A stretch of DNA of 64,000 nucleotides from Hespellia stercorisuis DSM 15480 (GCF_900142165.1 NZ_FQZY01000014.1:1-64000); one strand, 5' to 3'. Positions 40,536 through 49,997 are shown, numbered from the stretch's first letter. Translations and numbers: made by a program. Notes: a model not told the origin generated them from the sequence alone.

Positions 40536-41519
40536 ATGAATATTAATGAGATAGCGGAGTTGGCGGGGGTATCAAGAGCCACGGTTTCCCGATATCTGAA
40601 CAATGGCTATATCAGCGAGGAGAAGAGGGCAGCAGTCAAGAAAGTGATTGATGAGACCGGGTTTGTCCCGTCATCTCATGCACAGACGCTCCGCACGAAG
40701 AAGACAAAGCTGATTGGGGTAATCCTTCCGAAGATCAACTCGGAGAGTATCAGCCGGATGGTTGCGGGAATCAGCGGAGTTTTATCGGAGCAGGGCTACA
40801 ATCTCCTTCTGGCGAATACCGAGAACGATGAAAAAAAAGAGTTGGAATTTCTGCAGCTGTTTCAGGATAACCGGGTGGATGGAATTATTCTGATCGGAAC
40901 CATCTTCACCGGGGAGCACAAGAAGCTGCTGAAGAGCCTCCGTGTTCCGGTTGTGATCGCAGGACAGCATCTGGAAGGATATTCCTCGGTGTATCATGAC
41001 GATGAAGCCGCGGCGGAGGCGGTGACTGAGCTTATGATACGAGCCGGCGGGCAGCATTTTGGAATGATCGGAGCGACTCTGCGGGATGAGGCGGTCGGCA
41101 GGAAACGAAGAGCAGGATTTCTGAATAGTCTGGAAAAAGCAGGAATCACAGTGGAGGAATCGGCGCTGAAGGAAGCGAAGTTTAATTCAGAATCCGGCTA
41201 TAAAATGGCCAGACAGCTCATGGAAAACCATCCGGAGACAGATTCCCTGTTTTGTGCGACAGACACGATTGCCGTCGGCGCGATTGAGTATCTGCGCGAG
41301 ACCGGAAAGAAGATACCGGACGACATTCAGATAATCGGATTTGGTGATTCCAAGATTGCCAGAGTTCTGACACCGAGACTGACGACGGTGCATCTGGCGT
41401 ATAAGACCAGCGGGGAAGAATCTGCGCGCATGATTCTCGAACTGCTCGCCGGGAAGAACACGGCAGACCGGGAAATGAAGCTGGGATATCGGATCGTGGA
41501 GGGAGAGTCGCTGCGATGA
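40536..41519 (+). CDS. LacI family transcriptional regulator
   Basis: The 327-residue protein has an N-terminal LacI helix-turn-helix (MNINEIAELAGVSRATVSRYLN with NGYISEEKR) and a periplasmic-binding-protein-like effector domain (IGVILPKINSESISRMVAGI onward). It ends in the usual VEGESLR. Most relatives respond to sugars such as sucrose or galactosides. No sugar transport or hydrolase genes are next to it, so its target is unknown. ATG at 40536 follows GGAGG by five bases; GTG at 40524 is less likely. It precedes enolase but is separated from it by 128 bases. Confidence 0.93.
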   Translation: MNINEIAELAGVSRATVSRYLNNGYISEEKRAAVKKVIDETGFVPSSHAQTLRTKKTKLIGVILPKINSESISRMVAGISGVLSEQGYNLLLANTENDEKKELEFLQLFQDNRVDGIILIGTIFTGEHKKLLKSLRVPVVIAGQHLEGYSSVYHDDEAAAEAVTELMIRAGGQHFGMIGATLRDEAVGRKRRAGFLNSLEKAGITVEESALKEAKFNSESGYKMARQLMENHPETDSLFCATDTIAVGAIEYLRETGKKIPDDIQIIGFGDSKIARVLTPRLTTVHLAYKTSGEESARMILELLAGKNTADREMKLGYRIVEGESLR

Positions 41520-41647
41520 TTTCTGATAGGATGCATGCCATCTGATTTGCCTTTCGCAAAATATACAATTTTTTTAAAACAATAAAATTTGCCCCTTATA
41601 AGTGGCTTAATTCAGGGCATACTATCTCAAAAAAGGAGGAGAAAAGT

Positions 41648-42961
41648 ATGCATGAATATTTACCGATCACAGATGTTTACGCGAGAGAAATTTTAGATTC
41701 CCGAGGGAATCCTACAATAGAAGTAGAAGTGCTGGCAGGCGAGCGGAAAGTGGGACGCGCGGCGGTGCCGTCAGGGGCATCCACGGGAAAGTACGAGGCG
41801 GTGGAGCTGCGGGACAAGGAGAAAAGATATCAGGGAAAAGGAGTCCAGCGGGCAGTGGAGCATGTGAATCAGAAGCTTGCTCAGGAGCTGATCGGGGCCA
41901 ATGTATTCGATCAGATCCGCATCGATGCAATTCTGAAAAAGGCGGACGGGAGTGAGAATAAGGCGAATCTCGGAGCCAACGCACTGCTGGGTGTTTCACT
42001 GGCAGCCGCGAAGGCGGGAGCCAATGCGAGAAACCAGCCGCTGTTCCGCTATCTGAGCGGTGTGCGCTCTATGCGGATGCCGGTTCCCATGATGAATATA
42101 TTAAACGGGGGAGCCCACGCGGATAACACACTGGATATTCAGGAATTTATGATCATGCCGGTGGGAGCATGCTGCTTTCGCGAGGGACTGCGCATGTGCA
42201 CGGAGATCTATCACGAGCTGAAAGCACTTCTGCACACTCACGGGCTGAATACCTCGGTGGGAGACGAAGGGGGATTTGCGCCGGATCTTCCCAACGCGAA
42301 GGAGGCACTCAAGTTTATTGCAGATGCTGTGCGGGCAGCAGGATATGAGCTGGAGCGGGACATTGTCTTTGCGATGGATGTGGCGGCGTCGGAGCTGTAT
42401 GACCGGGACTTTAAAAAGTATGTCTTTCCTGGAGAGAGCAGGATGCAGGGGCATCAGGTGGTCAGATCGGTGGAGGAACTGATCGATTATTATGAGGATC
42501 TGGCATCGGAATTTCCAATCCGGTCTATCGAAGATCCGCTGGATGAGGAAGATTTTGAGGGTTGGGAACTTTTGACGACCAGACTGGGAAATGATCTCCA
42601 ACTTGTGGGGGATGATCTGTTTGTGACAAATATTGCCCGTCTCCAACAGGGCATCGACCGGGCAGCAGCCAACGCCATTTTGATCAAGGTCAATCAGATC
42701 GGCACGCTGACAGAAGCCATCGAGGCGATTGAACTGGCAAAAAGTGCGGGATATCAGACCATCATATCCCACCGATCCGGCGAGACAGAAGATACCTTTA
42801 TCGCCGATCTGGCCGTAGCGGTGAATGCCGGGCAGATCAAGACCGGAGCACCCTGCCGCGGTGAGCGGACCGCGAAGTATAATCAACTGCTTCGGATTGA
42901 GGAGAAGCTGGGGGAGATGGCGCGGTACGAGAATCCGTTTTTGGGGTTCGGAGAACGATAG
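41648..42961 (+). CDS. eno: Enolase (phosphopyruvate hydratase)
   Basis: The 437-residue glycolytic enzyme interconverts 2-phosphoglycerate and phosphoenolpyruvate. It contains [16 protein letters not shown], the flexible loop [20 protein letters not shown], the catalytic Glu in [11 protein letters not shown], metal ligands in [18 protein letters not shown] and VGDDLFVTN, the catalytic Lys in [10 protein letters not shown], and [15 protein letters not shown]. The final motif reads [15 protein letters not shown] rather than the commoner [14 protein letters not shown], a small deviation. AAAGGAGGAG precedes the ATG. It is monocistronic with a strong terminator. Confidence 0.97.
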   Translation: MHEYLPITDVYAREILDSRGNPTIEVEVLAGERKVGRAAVPSGASTGKYEAVELRDKEKRYQGKGVQRAVEHVNQKLAQELIGANVFDQIRIDAILKKADGSENKANLGANALLGVSLAAAKAGANARNQPLFRYLSGVRSMRMPVPMMNILNGGAHADNTLDIQEFMIMPVGACCFREGLRMCTEIYHELKALLHTHGLNTSVGDEGGFAPDLPNAKEALKFIADAVRAAGYELERDIVFAMDVAASELYDRDFKKYVFPGESRMQGHQVVRSVEELIDYYEDLASEFPIRSIEDPLDEEDFEGWELLTTRLGNDLQLVGDDLFVTNIARLQQGIDRAAANAILIKVNQIGTLTEAIEAIELAKSAGYQTIISHRSGETEDTFIADLAVAVNAGQIKTGAPCRGERTAKYNQLLRIEEKLGEMARYENPFLGFGER

Positions 42962-42989
42962 GGAGCAGGTACGGCAATATCAGAAAGCA

Positions 42990-43038
42990 CAGTGGGAATG
43001 GAATCAGTGTATGCACCGATTCCGTTCCCGCTTTTTTT
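42990..43038 (+). terminator. Intrinsic terminator of eno
   Basis: GTGGGAATGGAATC pairs with GATTCCGTTCCCGC (14 bp) around a twelve-base loop, followed by eight T. Confidence 0.95.
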
Positions 43039-43136
43039 TGACGAATTTCACATGTTGAATCACCTTACCTGGAGGACACGGTATTGGATTGTACAGAAAA
43101 AAGTACAAGAGGAAAACAAAAAACACAGAAAATATG

Positions 43137-43165
43137 TTGACCAATTCAAAATCTTATGATAAGAT
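43137..43165 (+). promoter_or_regulatory. Promoter of the fatty-acid operon
   Basis: TTGACC (43137-43142), 17 bases, TAAGAT (43160-43165). Transcription would start near 43172, inside the palindromes described separately. Confidence 0.7.
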
Positions 43166-43197
43166 TTGAAAATCAAATACTTTGAGAGCCAAAGTAT
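43164..43197. promoter_or_regulatory. Two overlapping FabT-like operators at fabH
   Basis: ATTTGA-AAA-TCAAAT (43164-43178) is a perfect palindrome over the -10/start region. ATACTTTG-AGAGC-CAAAGTAT (43177-43197) is a second one immediately downstream. The TTTGA-n3-TCAAA form resembles the sites bound by FabT of streptococci, and a FabT-like gene closes this operon. Confidence 0.65.
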
Positions 43198-43229
43198 TTT
43201 AAAGTCAAATTAAAAGATGGAGATTTCAA

Positions 43230-44222
43230 ATGATAGGAAAGATACGAGGAACCGGATCTTTCGTCCCGCCGAGGACTCTGGATAACAACGATTTATCCGG
43301 GATGGTCGAAACAAACGATGCGTGGATACGAGAGAGAACCGGTGTGGTTCGACGGCATATAATAGAAGAGGACAATACGGTCAGCATGGCGGTGAAGGCT
43401 GCCAGAAATGCTTTGGAGAACAGCCGGATTGCTCCGGAAGAGATTGACTTGATCATAGTATCGACCATTTCTTCCAATGTAGTTCTCCCCTGTGCGGCCT
43501 GTGAGGTACAGAAAGAAATCGGCGCGGTGAACGCGACGTGCTTCGATCTGAATGCGGCATGCACAGGTTTCGTTTTCGCATATAACACGGCGCAGGCATA
43601 CATTGCAGGCGGAATCTACAAAACGGTGCTGATCATCGGAGCGGAGAGCCTCTCCAATCTGGTGGACTGGCGCGACAGAGGAACCTGCATCTTGTTCGGA
43701 GATGGCGCAGGAGCGGCCATACTTCAGACGGAAGAGGGAGAGTCCTTCCCGGTGATTTCACATTCCGACGGCACAAAAGGCGGGGCGCTTACCTGCGAAA
43801 GCAGACATACGAAAGTATATGCGAACCTGTCCGGAATAGAAAAGAAAGACATCACCTTCGCTTCGGGGGATCCGACATACATGCACATGGACGGGCAGGC
43901 GGTTTTTAAATTTGCAGTGCGCAAGGTGCCGGAGGCGGTAAATGAACTGCTCGCGGCGGCGCAGCTCGAGACGGAGGATATCGATTATTTCCTTCTCCAT
44001 CAGGCCAACAAAAGAATTGTGGAGGCTGTTGCAAAACGACTCCACACAGGAATTGAAAAATTCCCGATGAATCTGGATGAGTATGGAAACACATCGTCCG
44101 CAAGCATCGCGATTCTGCTGGATGAGATGAACCGGTCCGGGAAATTGATCGCCGGTCAGAAGCTTGTGATGACAGGCTTCGGTGCAGGGCTGTCCTGGGG
44201 GGCAAGCCTGCTGGTGTGGTAG
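43230..44222 (+). CDS. fabH: 3-oxoacyl-ACP synthase III
   Basis: The 330-residue KAS III condenses acetyl-CoA (or a branched starter) with malonyl-ACP to begin fatty-acid synthesis. The catalytic triad is complete: Cys 111 (LNAACTGF), His in LLHQANKRI, and Asn in EYGNTSSASI. The C terminus GFGAGLSWGASLLVW is typical. It is the first gene of the fab operon, behind a promoter and two palindromic operators. ATGGAGA lies seven bases before the ATG. A 225-base gap separates it from acpP. Confidence 0.97.
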   Translation: MIGKIRGTGSFVPPRTLDNNDLSGMVETNDAWIRERTGVVRRHIIEEDNTVSMAVKAARNALENSRIAPEEIDLIIVSTISSNVVLPCAACEVQKEIGAVNATCFDLNAACTGFVFAYNTAQAYIAGGIYKTVLIIGAESLSNLVDWRDRGTCILFGDGAGAAILQTEEGESFPVISHSDGTKGGALTCESRHTKVYANLSGIEKKDITFASGDPTYMHMDGQAVFKFAVRKVPEAVNELLAAAQLETEDIDYFLLHQANKRIVEAVAKRLHTGIEKFPMNLDEYGNTSSASIAILLDEMNRSGKLIAGQKLVMTGFGAGLSWGASLLVW

Positions 44223-44447
44223 GAAACGATCAAAAGTAGATGCGGGAGCATGACCCCGATGGGTAAAAGCTCAGCAGAGACAGTGGTAATGACCGGTTCG
44301 CCGGATTACATAACATGTACGAAGGTGAGATCCGCCGCAGGTGGAAAGAACCTTGGTACCTACGCAGTGTCCATTCGGACAGAGTCCGGATTCGAAATGA
44401 CACTGCTCAATAAGAAGAAAATAAACCCATATTAAAGGAGAAAAGAC

Positions 44448-44672
44448 ATGTTAGAAAAAATTCAGGAATTAGTAGCAGAGGGATTAGGCGTAAATGCATC
44501 AGAGGTAGTAGAGACAGCAAACTTTAAAGAAGATCTCGGAGCAGACTCTTTAGATTTATTCGAATTAGTAATGTCACTGGAAGAAGAATTTGGCGTTGAG
44601 ATCCCTACAGAGGACTTAGAGAACATCGCAACAGTAGGCGATGTAATCAAATACATCGAAGCACACAAATAA
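44448..44672 (+). CDS. acpP: Acyl carrier protein
   Basis: The 74-residue acidic protein has the phosphopantetheine site [12 protein letters not shown] with Ser 34. It carries growing acyl chains between the enzymes encoded around it. Codon use is strikingly biased towards a few A-rich codons (GAA, TTA, GCA), as for a highly expressed gene and unlike its GC-richer neighbours. AAAGGAGA precedes the ATG. A hairpin lies about 30 bases downstream, which may give acpP a separate, abundant short transcript. Confidence 0.98.
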   Translation: MLEKIQELVAEGLGVNASEVVETANFKEDLGADSLDLFELVMSLEEEFGVEIPTEDLENIATVGDVIKYIEAHK

Positions 44673-44701
44673 GAATTATCAGATTCATTCATATAACGCA
44701 T

Positions 44702-44738
44702 TCCAAACAGCAGACATCGATCTGCTGTTTTGGAAATT
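44702..44738 (+). terminator. Hairpin behind acpP
   Basis: AACAGCAGA pairs with TCTGCTGTT around CATCGA, and the outer bases (TTCCAA / TTGGAA) extend the stem. The T-tract is part of the stem, so it may act as a weak terminator or an RNA-processing or stability element. Confidence 0.6.
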
Positions 44739-44853
44739 AAAACATAGAAATCAAAACACAACTATTCAGGACAGCAGACCATAGACCCGTTTGCTTTGCG
44801 AACTATTCGCTGCAAGCAGCTTCTGTCTGAGGTTTACGGCCGTTCCGGCCTAT

Positions 44854-44914
44854 ATAAGATTCATAATAAATCCCTTAGCGAGTAAACTCACACGAGTTTT
44901 ATTATGAATCTTAT
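44854..44914. repeat. 17-bp perfect inverted repeat between acpP and fabK
   Basis: ATAAGATTCATAATAAA (44854-44870) is the exact reverse complement of 44898-44914. The 27-base interval can form a further small stem (CGAGT/ACTCG). It lies about 40 bases before the fabK start. Confidence 0.8.
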
Positions 44915-44954
44915 GCAGTCCTGAATAATTACAAAACAACAGGGAGGCTGTCAT

Positions 44955-45890
44955 ATGCAGACAGAAATTACAAAATTACTAGGAATCGAATATCCAATTG
45001 TACAGGGCGGTATGGCCTGGGTCGCTGAATATCATCTGGCAGCAGCCGTATCAGAAGCCGGCGGTCTGGGATTGATCGGATCGGGCGGTGCACCGGCAGA
45101 GTGGGTGCGTGAGCAGGTAAGAGAAGCGAAGAAACTGACAGACAAGCCCTTCGGTGTCAATGTCATGCTGATGAATCCGGAATCGGACAAGATCGCGCAG
45201 GTATTGGCAGAAGAAGGCGTAAAAGTGGTTACAACAGGAGCTGGTTCTCCTGAGAAATATATAAAGATGTGGAAGGACGCTGGCATGAAAGTCATTCCGG
45301 TAGTCGCAAGTGTGGCTCTCGCAAAACGCATGGAGCGCTGCGGCGCGGATGCGGTCGTGGCAGAGGGATGTGAGGCAGGCGGACACATCGGTGAAAATAC
45401 AACAATGGTACTGGTTCCACAGATCGTGGATGCAGTGAACATCCCGGTGATCGCGGCCGGAGGAATCGCAGATGGCAGAGGTGTTGCAGCGGCATTTATG
45501 CTGGGCGCCCAGGCAGTACAGCTGGGAACGCATTTTGTGGTGTCCAATGAGTGTGTGGTACACGACAATTACAAAAAAGCGATCATCAAGGCAAGAGATA
45601 TTGATTCCAGAGTCACGGGAAGAACAATCGGACACCCGGTACGTGCTCTCAGAAACCAGATGACAAACGAGTACATTAAGCAGGAGAATGCAGGTGCTAC
45701 CGTGGAAGAACTGGAACTGCTGACACTGGGCGGACTCCGTAAGGCAGTGGTTGAGGGAGATGTGACGACTGGGAGTGTTATGGCAGGACAGATCGCAGGT
45801 ATGGTAAAGGAAGAGATGAGCTGCCAGGAATTGATTCAGAAGCTGATGCGTGAGGCGTCAGAGCTGCTTGGAGGAAAAAGATTTGAGTAA
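44955..45890 (+). CDS. fabK: Enoyl-ACP reductase II (FMN-dependent)
   Basis: The 311-residue flavoprotein TIM barrel performs the last reduction in each elongation cycle. It belongs to the nitronate-monooxygenase superfamily. Features are YPIVQGGMAWVAEYHLAAAVSEAGGLG at the N terminus (in part: VQGGMAW), the catalytic His in EGCEAGGHIGE, AAGGIADGRG (phosphate loop) and LGAQAVQLGTHF. FabK replaces FabI in streptococci and many clostridia and is insensitive to triclosan. GGGAGG precedes the ATG. Its last codons overlap the fabD start. Confidence 0.95.
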   Translation: MQTEITKLLGIEYPIVQGGMAWVAEYHLAAAVSEAGGLGLIGSGGAPAEWVREQVREAKKLTDKPFGVNVMLMNPESDKIAQVLAEEGVKVVTTGAGSPEKYIKMWKDAGMKVIPVVASVALAKRMERCGADAVVAEGCEAGGHIGENTTMVLVPQIVDAVNIPVIAAGGIADGRGVAAAFMLGAQAVQLGTHFVVSNECVVHDNYKKAIIKARDIDSRVTGRTIGHPVRALRNQMTNEYIKQENAGATVEELELLTLGGLRKAVVEGDVTTGSVMAGQIAGMVKEEMSCQELIQKLMREASELLGGKRFE

Positions 45891-46800
45891 GATTGCATTT
45901 TTATTCCCGGGACAGGGCGCGCAGAGTGCCGGAATGGGAAGGGATTTTTATGAGACAAGTGAGATAGCACGCCGGATTTTTGACAAGGCGTCAGAGCTGC
46001 TTGGATTTGATATGAAGGAATTATGCTTTGAGGAGAATGATCGTCTCGATCAGACGGAGTACACACAGGCGGCGCTTGTGACGACATGTCTGGCGATGGC
46101 AAAGGTTGTGGAGGAGCAGGGGCTTACACCGGATGTGACGGCAGGCCTGAGTCTTGGCGAATACTGTGCCATTCAGATGGCAGGTGGAATGAGCGTGGAA
46201 GATGCCATCACCACCGTCAGAACCCGCGGAATCCTGATGCAGAACACGGTGCCGGCAGGTGTGGGCGCCATGGCAGCAATCCTCGGAATGGACAGTGAGG
46301 CGATCGAGGGCGTGATCGCTGATCTGGAGGGTGTGACTGTTGCAAATTACAACTGCCCGGGACAGACTGTAATCACCGGATATACCGAGGCAGTGGAGAA
46401 GGCAAACGAGGCACTTCTGGCAGCAGGAGCAAAACGTGCGGTGATGCTGAAGGTCAGCGGACCGTTCCACTCACCGCTTCTGAAAGAAGCAGGGGTGAAG
46501 CTGGGAGAGGTCCTCGCAGATGTCGAACTGAGTCCGCTGAAGATTCCTTATGTGACCAACGTCACAGCGGAATATGTCAAGGATATCAGCGCGACAAAAG
46601 AGCTGCTTGCAGAGCAGGTGGCGTCTTCGGTGCGCTGGGAGCAGAGCGTTCGCGCCATGCTTGCAGACGGAGTCGACACCTTCGTGGAGATCGGTCCGGG
46701 AAGAACGCTGGCAGGATTCATGAAGAAGATCAGTCGGGACGTGAAAATGGTGAACATTCAGAGCGTGGAAGATCTGGGCAAGATTGCGGACTTAATATAA
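45883..46800 (+). CDS. fabD: Malonyl-CoA:ACP transacylase
   Basis: The 305-residue enzyme transfers malonyl groups to ACP. It has FLFPGQGAQSAGMG, the nucleophile in GLSLGEY (Ser 90), QNTVPAG with VANYNCPGQTVI, the catalytic His in GPFHSPLL, and FVEIGPGRTL near the end. The start is the TTG at 45883: GGAGGA ends seven bases before it and the codon overlaps the fabK stop. Starting further upstream would lie inside fabK without a site. It is followed by a 143-base gap before fabG. Confidence 0.95.
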   Translation: MSKIAFLFPGQGAQSAGMGRDFYETSEIARRIFDKASELLGFDMKELCFEENDRLDQTEYTQAALVTTCLAMAKVVEEQGLTPDVTAGLSLGEYCAIQMAGGMSVEDAITTVRTRGILMQNTVPAGVGAMAAILGMDSEAIEGVIADLEGVTVANYNCPGQTVITGYTEAVEKANEALLAAGAKRAVMLKVSGPFHSPLLKEAGVKLGEVLADVELSPLKIPYVTNVTAEYVKDISATKELLAEQVASSVRWEQSVRAMLADGVDTFVEIGPGRTLAGFMKKISRDVKMVNIQSVEDLGKIADLI

Positions 46801-46943
46801 GAAAACTTTCATTACATTTAACTGAGATATAGCCTCCGGCGGATTGCAGAGCTGACAGCCGCTCGCAGCAATTATGCTGGAGCATAATTGAAAAAATCAA
46901 GAGTAATAAGAAACCATTCAGGAAAGTTAAAAAGAGGTGGAAC

Positions 46944-47684
46944 ATGTTTGAAGGAAAGATAGCGGTTGTTACCGGCGCATCCCGTGGAATCGGGAAAGCC
47001 ATCGCTCTGAAGCTGGCGAAAGAGGGCGCGGCAGTAGTCATTAACTACAATGGCTCAAAAGAGCGTGCTGACGAAGTGAAAAAAGAGATCGAAGAAAACG
47101 GTGGAAATGCAGAAGTCATGCAGTGTGATGTATCAGATTTTGGAGCATGTGAAGCATTTTTTAAGGAAGTGACCGCGAAGTTCGGCCGGGTGGATATTCT
47201 GGTCAATAATGCGGGAATCACGAAGGACGGACTGATGATGAAGATGTCTGAGGCAGATTATGATGCAGTGCTGAACACCAACCTGAAGGGAACTTTCAAC
47301 TGCATCCGTCAGGTATCAAGACAGATGCTGAAGCAGCGCAGCGGACGAATCATCAACATGTCTTCTGTATCCGGTGTGCTGGGCAATGCAGGGCAGGCAA
47401 ATTACGCGGCGTCAAAGGCTGGCGTGATCGGGCTGACCAAGGCGGCGGCCAGGGAACTGGCATCCAGAGGCATCACAGTCAATGCGATCGCGCCTGGATT
47501 TATCGACACAGAGATGACAGAGGTTCTGTCAGATACGGTAAAAGAGGCATCTGTGGCACAGATTCCTCTCGGAAAGTTTGGACAGACGGAAGATATTGCG
47601 GCAGCGGCAGCATTTTTGGCTTCGGAGGATGCAAAGTACATCACCGGTCAGGTGCTTCACGTTGACGGCGGCATGGCAATGTAA
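46944..47684 (+). CDS. fabG: 3-oxoacyl-ACP reductase
   Basis: The 246-residue SDR reduces 3-oxoacyl-ACP with NADPH. It has [10 protein letters not shown] at the N terminus, [14 protein letters not shown] around 89-102, and the catalytic Ser-Tyr-Lys in [22 protein letters not shown] (in part: ANYAASKAG). The family sequence [15 protein letters not shown] and the C-terminal [12 protein letters not shown] are present. AAGAGGTGG precedes the ATG. It is eleven bases ahead of fabF. Confidence 0.96.
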   Translation: MFEGKIAVVTGASRGIGKAIALKLAKEGAAVVINYNGSKERADEVKKEIEENGGNAEVMQCDVSDFGACEAFFKEVTAKFGRVDILVNNAGITKDGLMMKMSEADYDAVLNTNLKGTFNCIRQVSRQMLKQRSGRIINMSSVSGVLGNAGQANYAASKAGVIGLTKAAARELASRGITVNAIAPGFIDTEMTEVLSDTVKEASVAQIPLGKFGQTEDIAAAAAFLASEDAKYITGQVLHVDGGMAM

Positions 47685-47695
47685 AGGAGTGGATT

Positions 47696-48937
47696 ATGAA
47701 GAGAAGAGTGGTAGTAACAGGACTTGGTGCGGTGACACCAATTGGAAATACAGTAGAAGAATTTTGGGCAGGAATCAAAGAAGGCAAGGTCGGTATCGGA
47801 CCGATCACCAAATTTGATGCGTCAGAATACAAAGTGCGGATCGCGGCGGAAGTCAAAGACTTTGTTGGAAAAGAACGGATGGATTTCAAGGCTGCGAAGA
47901 GAATGGAGCTGTTCTCACAGTATGCAGTAGCGGCGGCAAAAGAAGCATTTGAGGATTCTGGAATCGACATGGCGCAGGAAGATGCGTTTCGCGCAGGTGT
48001 GATCGTAGGATCTGGAATCGGAAGTCTTCAGACCATTGAGCAGAACTACACTAAGATCGTGGAAAAGGGACCGAGCCGTGTGAATCCGCTGATGGTACCT
48101 CTGATGATCTCCAACATGGCAGCGGGCAACGTCTCCATTCAGCTTGGCCTGAAGGGAAAATGCACCAACGTGGTGACCGCATGTGCATCCGGAACAAACT
48201 GTATCGGGGATGCGCTCCGTGCCATCCAGTACGATGATGCGGATATCATGGTGGCTGGCGGAACCGAGAGCTGCATCTGTCCGACCGGAGTGGCCGGATT
48301 TGCAGGACTTACCGCGCTTTCTACCACAAACGATAATCCAATGAGAGCCTCTATTCCATTTGACAAGGACAGAAACGGATTTGTTCTCGGCGAAGGGGCG
48401 GGTATCGTTGTACTGGAAGAGTTAGAGCACGCGAAAAAACGTGGAGCGACCATCTATGCAGAGCTGGTGGGCTACGGCGCAACCGGAGACGCTTACCACA
48501 TTACTTCCCCGGCAGAGGACGGAAGCGGTGCAGGAATGGCGATGAAGCTGGCGATGAAAGAAGCGGGCGTGGAGCCGAAGGACGTGGATTATATCAATGC
48601 CCATGGAACCAGCACACACCACAATGATCTGTTCGAGACCAGAGCAATCAAGTATGCGTTCGGCGAAGACGCGAAAGGTCTTGTCATCAACTCTACAAAA
48701 TCCATGATCGGGCATCTGCTGGGAGCGGCAGGCGGCGTGGAATTTGTGGCGGTTGTGAAGTCTATCATGGACGGTTTTGTACACCAGACAGTGGGAACTA
48801 CCACGACGGAGGAAGAATGTGATCTGAACTACTGTATCGGCGCTCCGGTGGAGATGGATGTGCAGTATGCAATGAGCAACTCTCTCGGCTTTGGCGGACA
48901 CAATGCAACTTTGCTGGCGAAAAAATACGTGGATTAA
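47696..48937 (+). CDS. fabF: 3-oxoacyl-ACP synthase II
   Basis: The 413-residue KAS II elongates acyl-ACP chains. The active site is Cys 163 in TACASGTNCIGDA, His in NAHGTSTHHND, and His in KSMIGHLLGAAGG. The N-terminal VVVTGLGAVTPIGN and C-terminal NSLGFGGHNATLL are typical. It would be the main condensing enzyme of this operon; no fabB is visible. AAAGGAG lies eight bases before the ATG. It is 26 bases ahead of accB. Confidence 0.97.
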   Translation: MKRRVVVTGLGAVTPIGNTVEEFWAGIKEGKVGIGPITKFDASEYKVRIAAEVKDFVGKERMDFKAAKRMELFSQYAVAAAKEAFEDSGIDMAQEDAFRAGVIVGSGIGSLQTIEQNYTKIVEKGPSRVNPLMVPLMISNMAAGNVSIQLGLKGKCTNVVTACASGTNCIGDALRAIQYDDADIMVAGGTESCICPTGVAGFAGLTALSTTNDNPMRASIPFDKDRNGFVLGEGAGIVVLEELEHAKKRGATIYAELVGYGATGDAYHITSPAEDGSGAGMAMKLAMKEAGVEPKDVDYINAHGTSTHHNDLFETRAIKYAFGEDAKGLVINSTKSMIGHLLGAAGGVEFVAVVKSIMDGFVHQTVGTTTTEEECDLNYCIGAPVEMDVQYAMSNSLGFGGHNATLLAKKYVD

Positions 48938-48963
48938 TCAGACGGATATAGGAGGTCTTAACC

Positions 48964-49524
48964 GTGAAATTTGAACAGGTTTTACAATTAGTGGAGGCAG
49001 TCTCAGACTCTTCCCTTACAGAATTTAAATACGAGGAAGATGGCGTAAAAATCTCTCTGAAACGTGAAAAAGAGCAGGTGGCTGTGCCCATGACGGGAAC
49101 TGTGATGGCTGGAAATATGATGCCGGCGGCACAGGGAATTATGACGGGTATGCCCATGGTGAACGGAACGATGGCAGGGATGCAGATGGCGAATGGAGCA
49201 GCGGCAGGTGCTGAAATGACAGCAGCCGGGAATGCACAGCAGGCGGCACAGATGTCAGGGCAGGAAGTGAAAACCACGGCAGAGCCGGAGGGGCAGATCG
49301 TAACCTCACCGCTGGTGGGAACATTTTACACGGCATCCTCCACAGATGCGGATGCGTTTGTGAAGGTTGGCGATGTGGTGAAAAAGGGGCAGGTCCTCGC
49401 AATCGTAGAAGCCATGAAGCTTATGAACGAGATCGAGAGCGAGTTTGACGGAACCGTGGCGGAAGTCCTCGTGGACAATGCATCGGGCGTCGAGTACGGA
49501 CAGCCGTTGTTCCGCATTGTATAG
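48964..49524 (+). CDS. accB: Biotin carboxyl carrier protein of acetyl-CoA carboxylase
   Basis: The 186-residue protein carries the biotin domain at its C terminus with EAMKLMNE (Lys about 152). The N terminus ([29 protein letters not shown]) is the usual AccB helix. The linker (about 45-105) is Met/Gly/Ala-rich, with an unusual [11 protein letters not shown] / [16 protein letters not shown] pattern. The start is GTG at 48964 behind TAGGAGG. It receives carboxyl groups from AccC and donates them to the fused AccDA. Confidence 0.95.
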   Translation: MKFEQVLQLVEAVSDSSLTEFKYEEDGVKISLKREKEQVAVPMTGTVMAGNMMPAAQGIMTGMPMVNGTMAGMQMANGAAAGAEMTAAGNAQQAAQMSGQEVKTTAEPEGQIVTSPLVGTFYTASSTDADAFVKVGDVVKKGQVLAIVEAMKLMNEIESEFDGTVAEVLVDNASGVEYGQPLFRIV

Positions 49525-49559
49525 AAAACATGATGTTCCCAGAATTAGGAGAAAATAAG

Positions 49560-49988
49560 ATGAACAGTTTAGATATTAACCAGATTAAAGAAATCATTCC
49601 TCACAGACATCCGTTTTTACTGGTGGATTATATTGAAGATTATGTGGCGGGCGAGTATGCCATCGGCTACAAATGTGTGACCTACAGAGAGGACTTTTTT
49701 GCGGGACATTTCCCACAGGAGCCGGTGATGCCGGGAGTACTTACGGTGGAGGCACTGGCGCAGGTAGGCGCGGTCGCGATTCTTGGAAAAGAAGAGAACA
49801 AAGGAAAAATCGCATATTTCGGCGGAATTAACAAGTGCAAGTTCAAAGGCAAGATTATTCCGGGAGATAAAGTGAGACTTGAGACGAAGATCATCAAACA
49901 AAAAGGACCGGTCGGTGTCGGCGAGGCAGTGGCCAGTGTGGATGGAAAAGTTGTTGTGAGCGCAGAGCTTACATTTATGATCGGATAG
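49560..49988 (+). CDS. fabZ: 3-hydroxyacyl-ACP dehydratase
   Basis: The 142-residue hot-dog-fold enzyme has IPHRHPFLLVD (catalytic-site lid), GHFPQEPVMPGVLTVEALAQ (catalytic His and Glu) and the C-terminal strand segment KVVVSAELTFMIG. ATG at 49560 follows AGGAGA by seven bases. An ATG pair at 49530/49533 in the same frame overlaps the accB end and has no site; the chosen start also gives the normal family length. Confidence 0.96.
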   Translation: MNSLDINQIKEIIPHRHPFLLVDYIEDYVAGEYAIGYKCVTYREDFFAGHFPQEPVMPGVLTVEALAQVGAVAILGKEENKGKIAYFGGINKCKFKGKIIPGDKVRLETKIIKQKGPVGVGEAVASVDGKVVVSAELTFMIG

Positions 49989-49997
49989 GAGTAGGGC

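Noticed and set aside
44250-44435. 61-codon frame between fabH and acpP
   Set aside because: It has a GCGGGAG-like site but no recognisable family. Its start is only 27 bases after fabH and its composition is unremarkable. Kept out for lack of evidence, although a small protein is not excluded.
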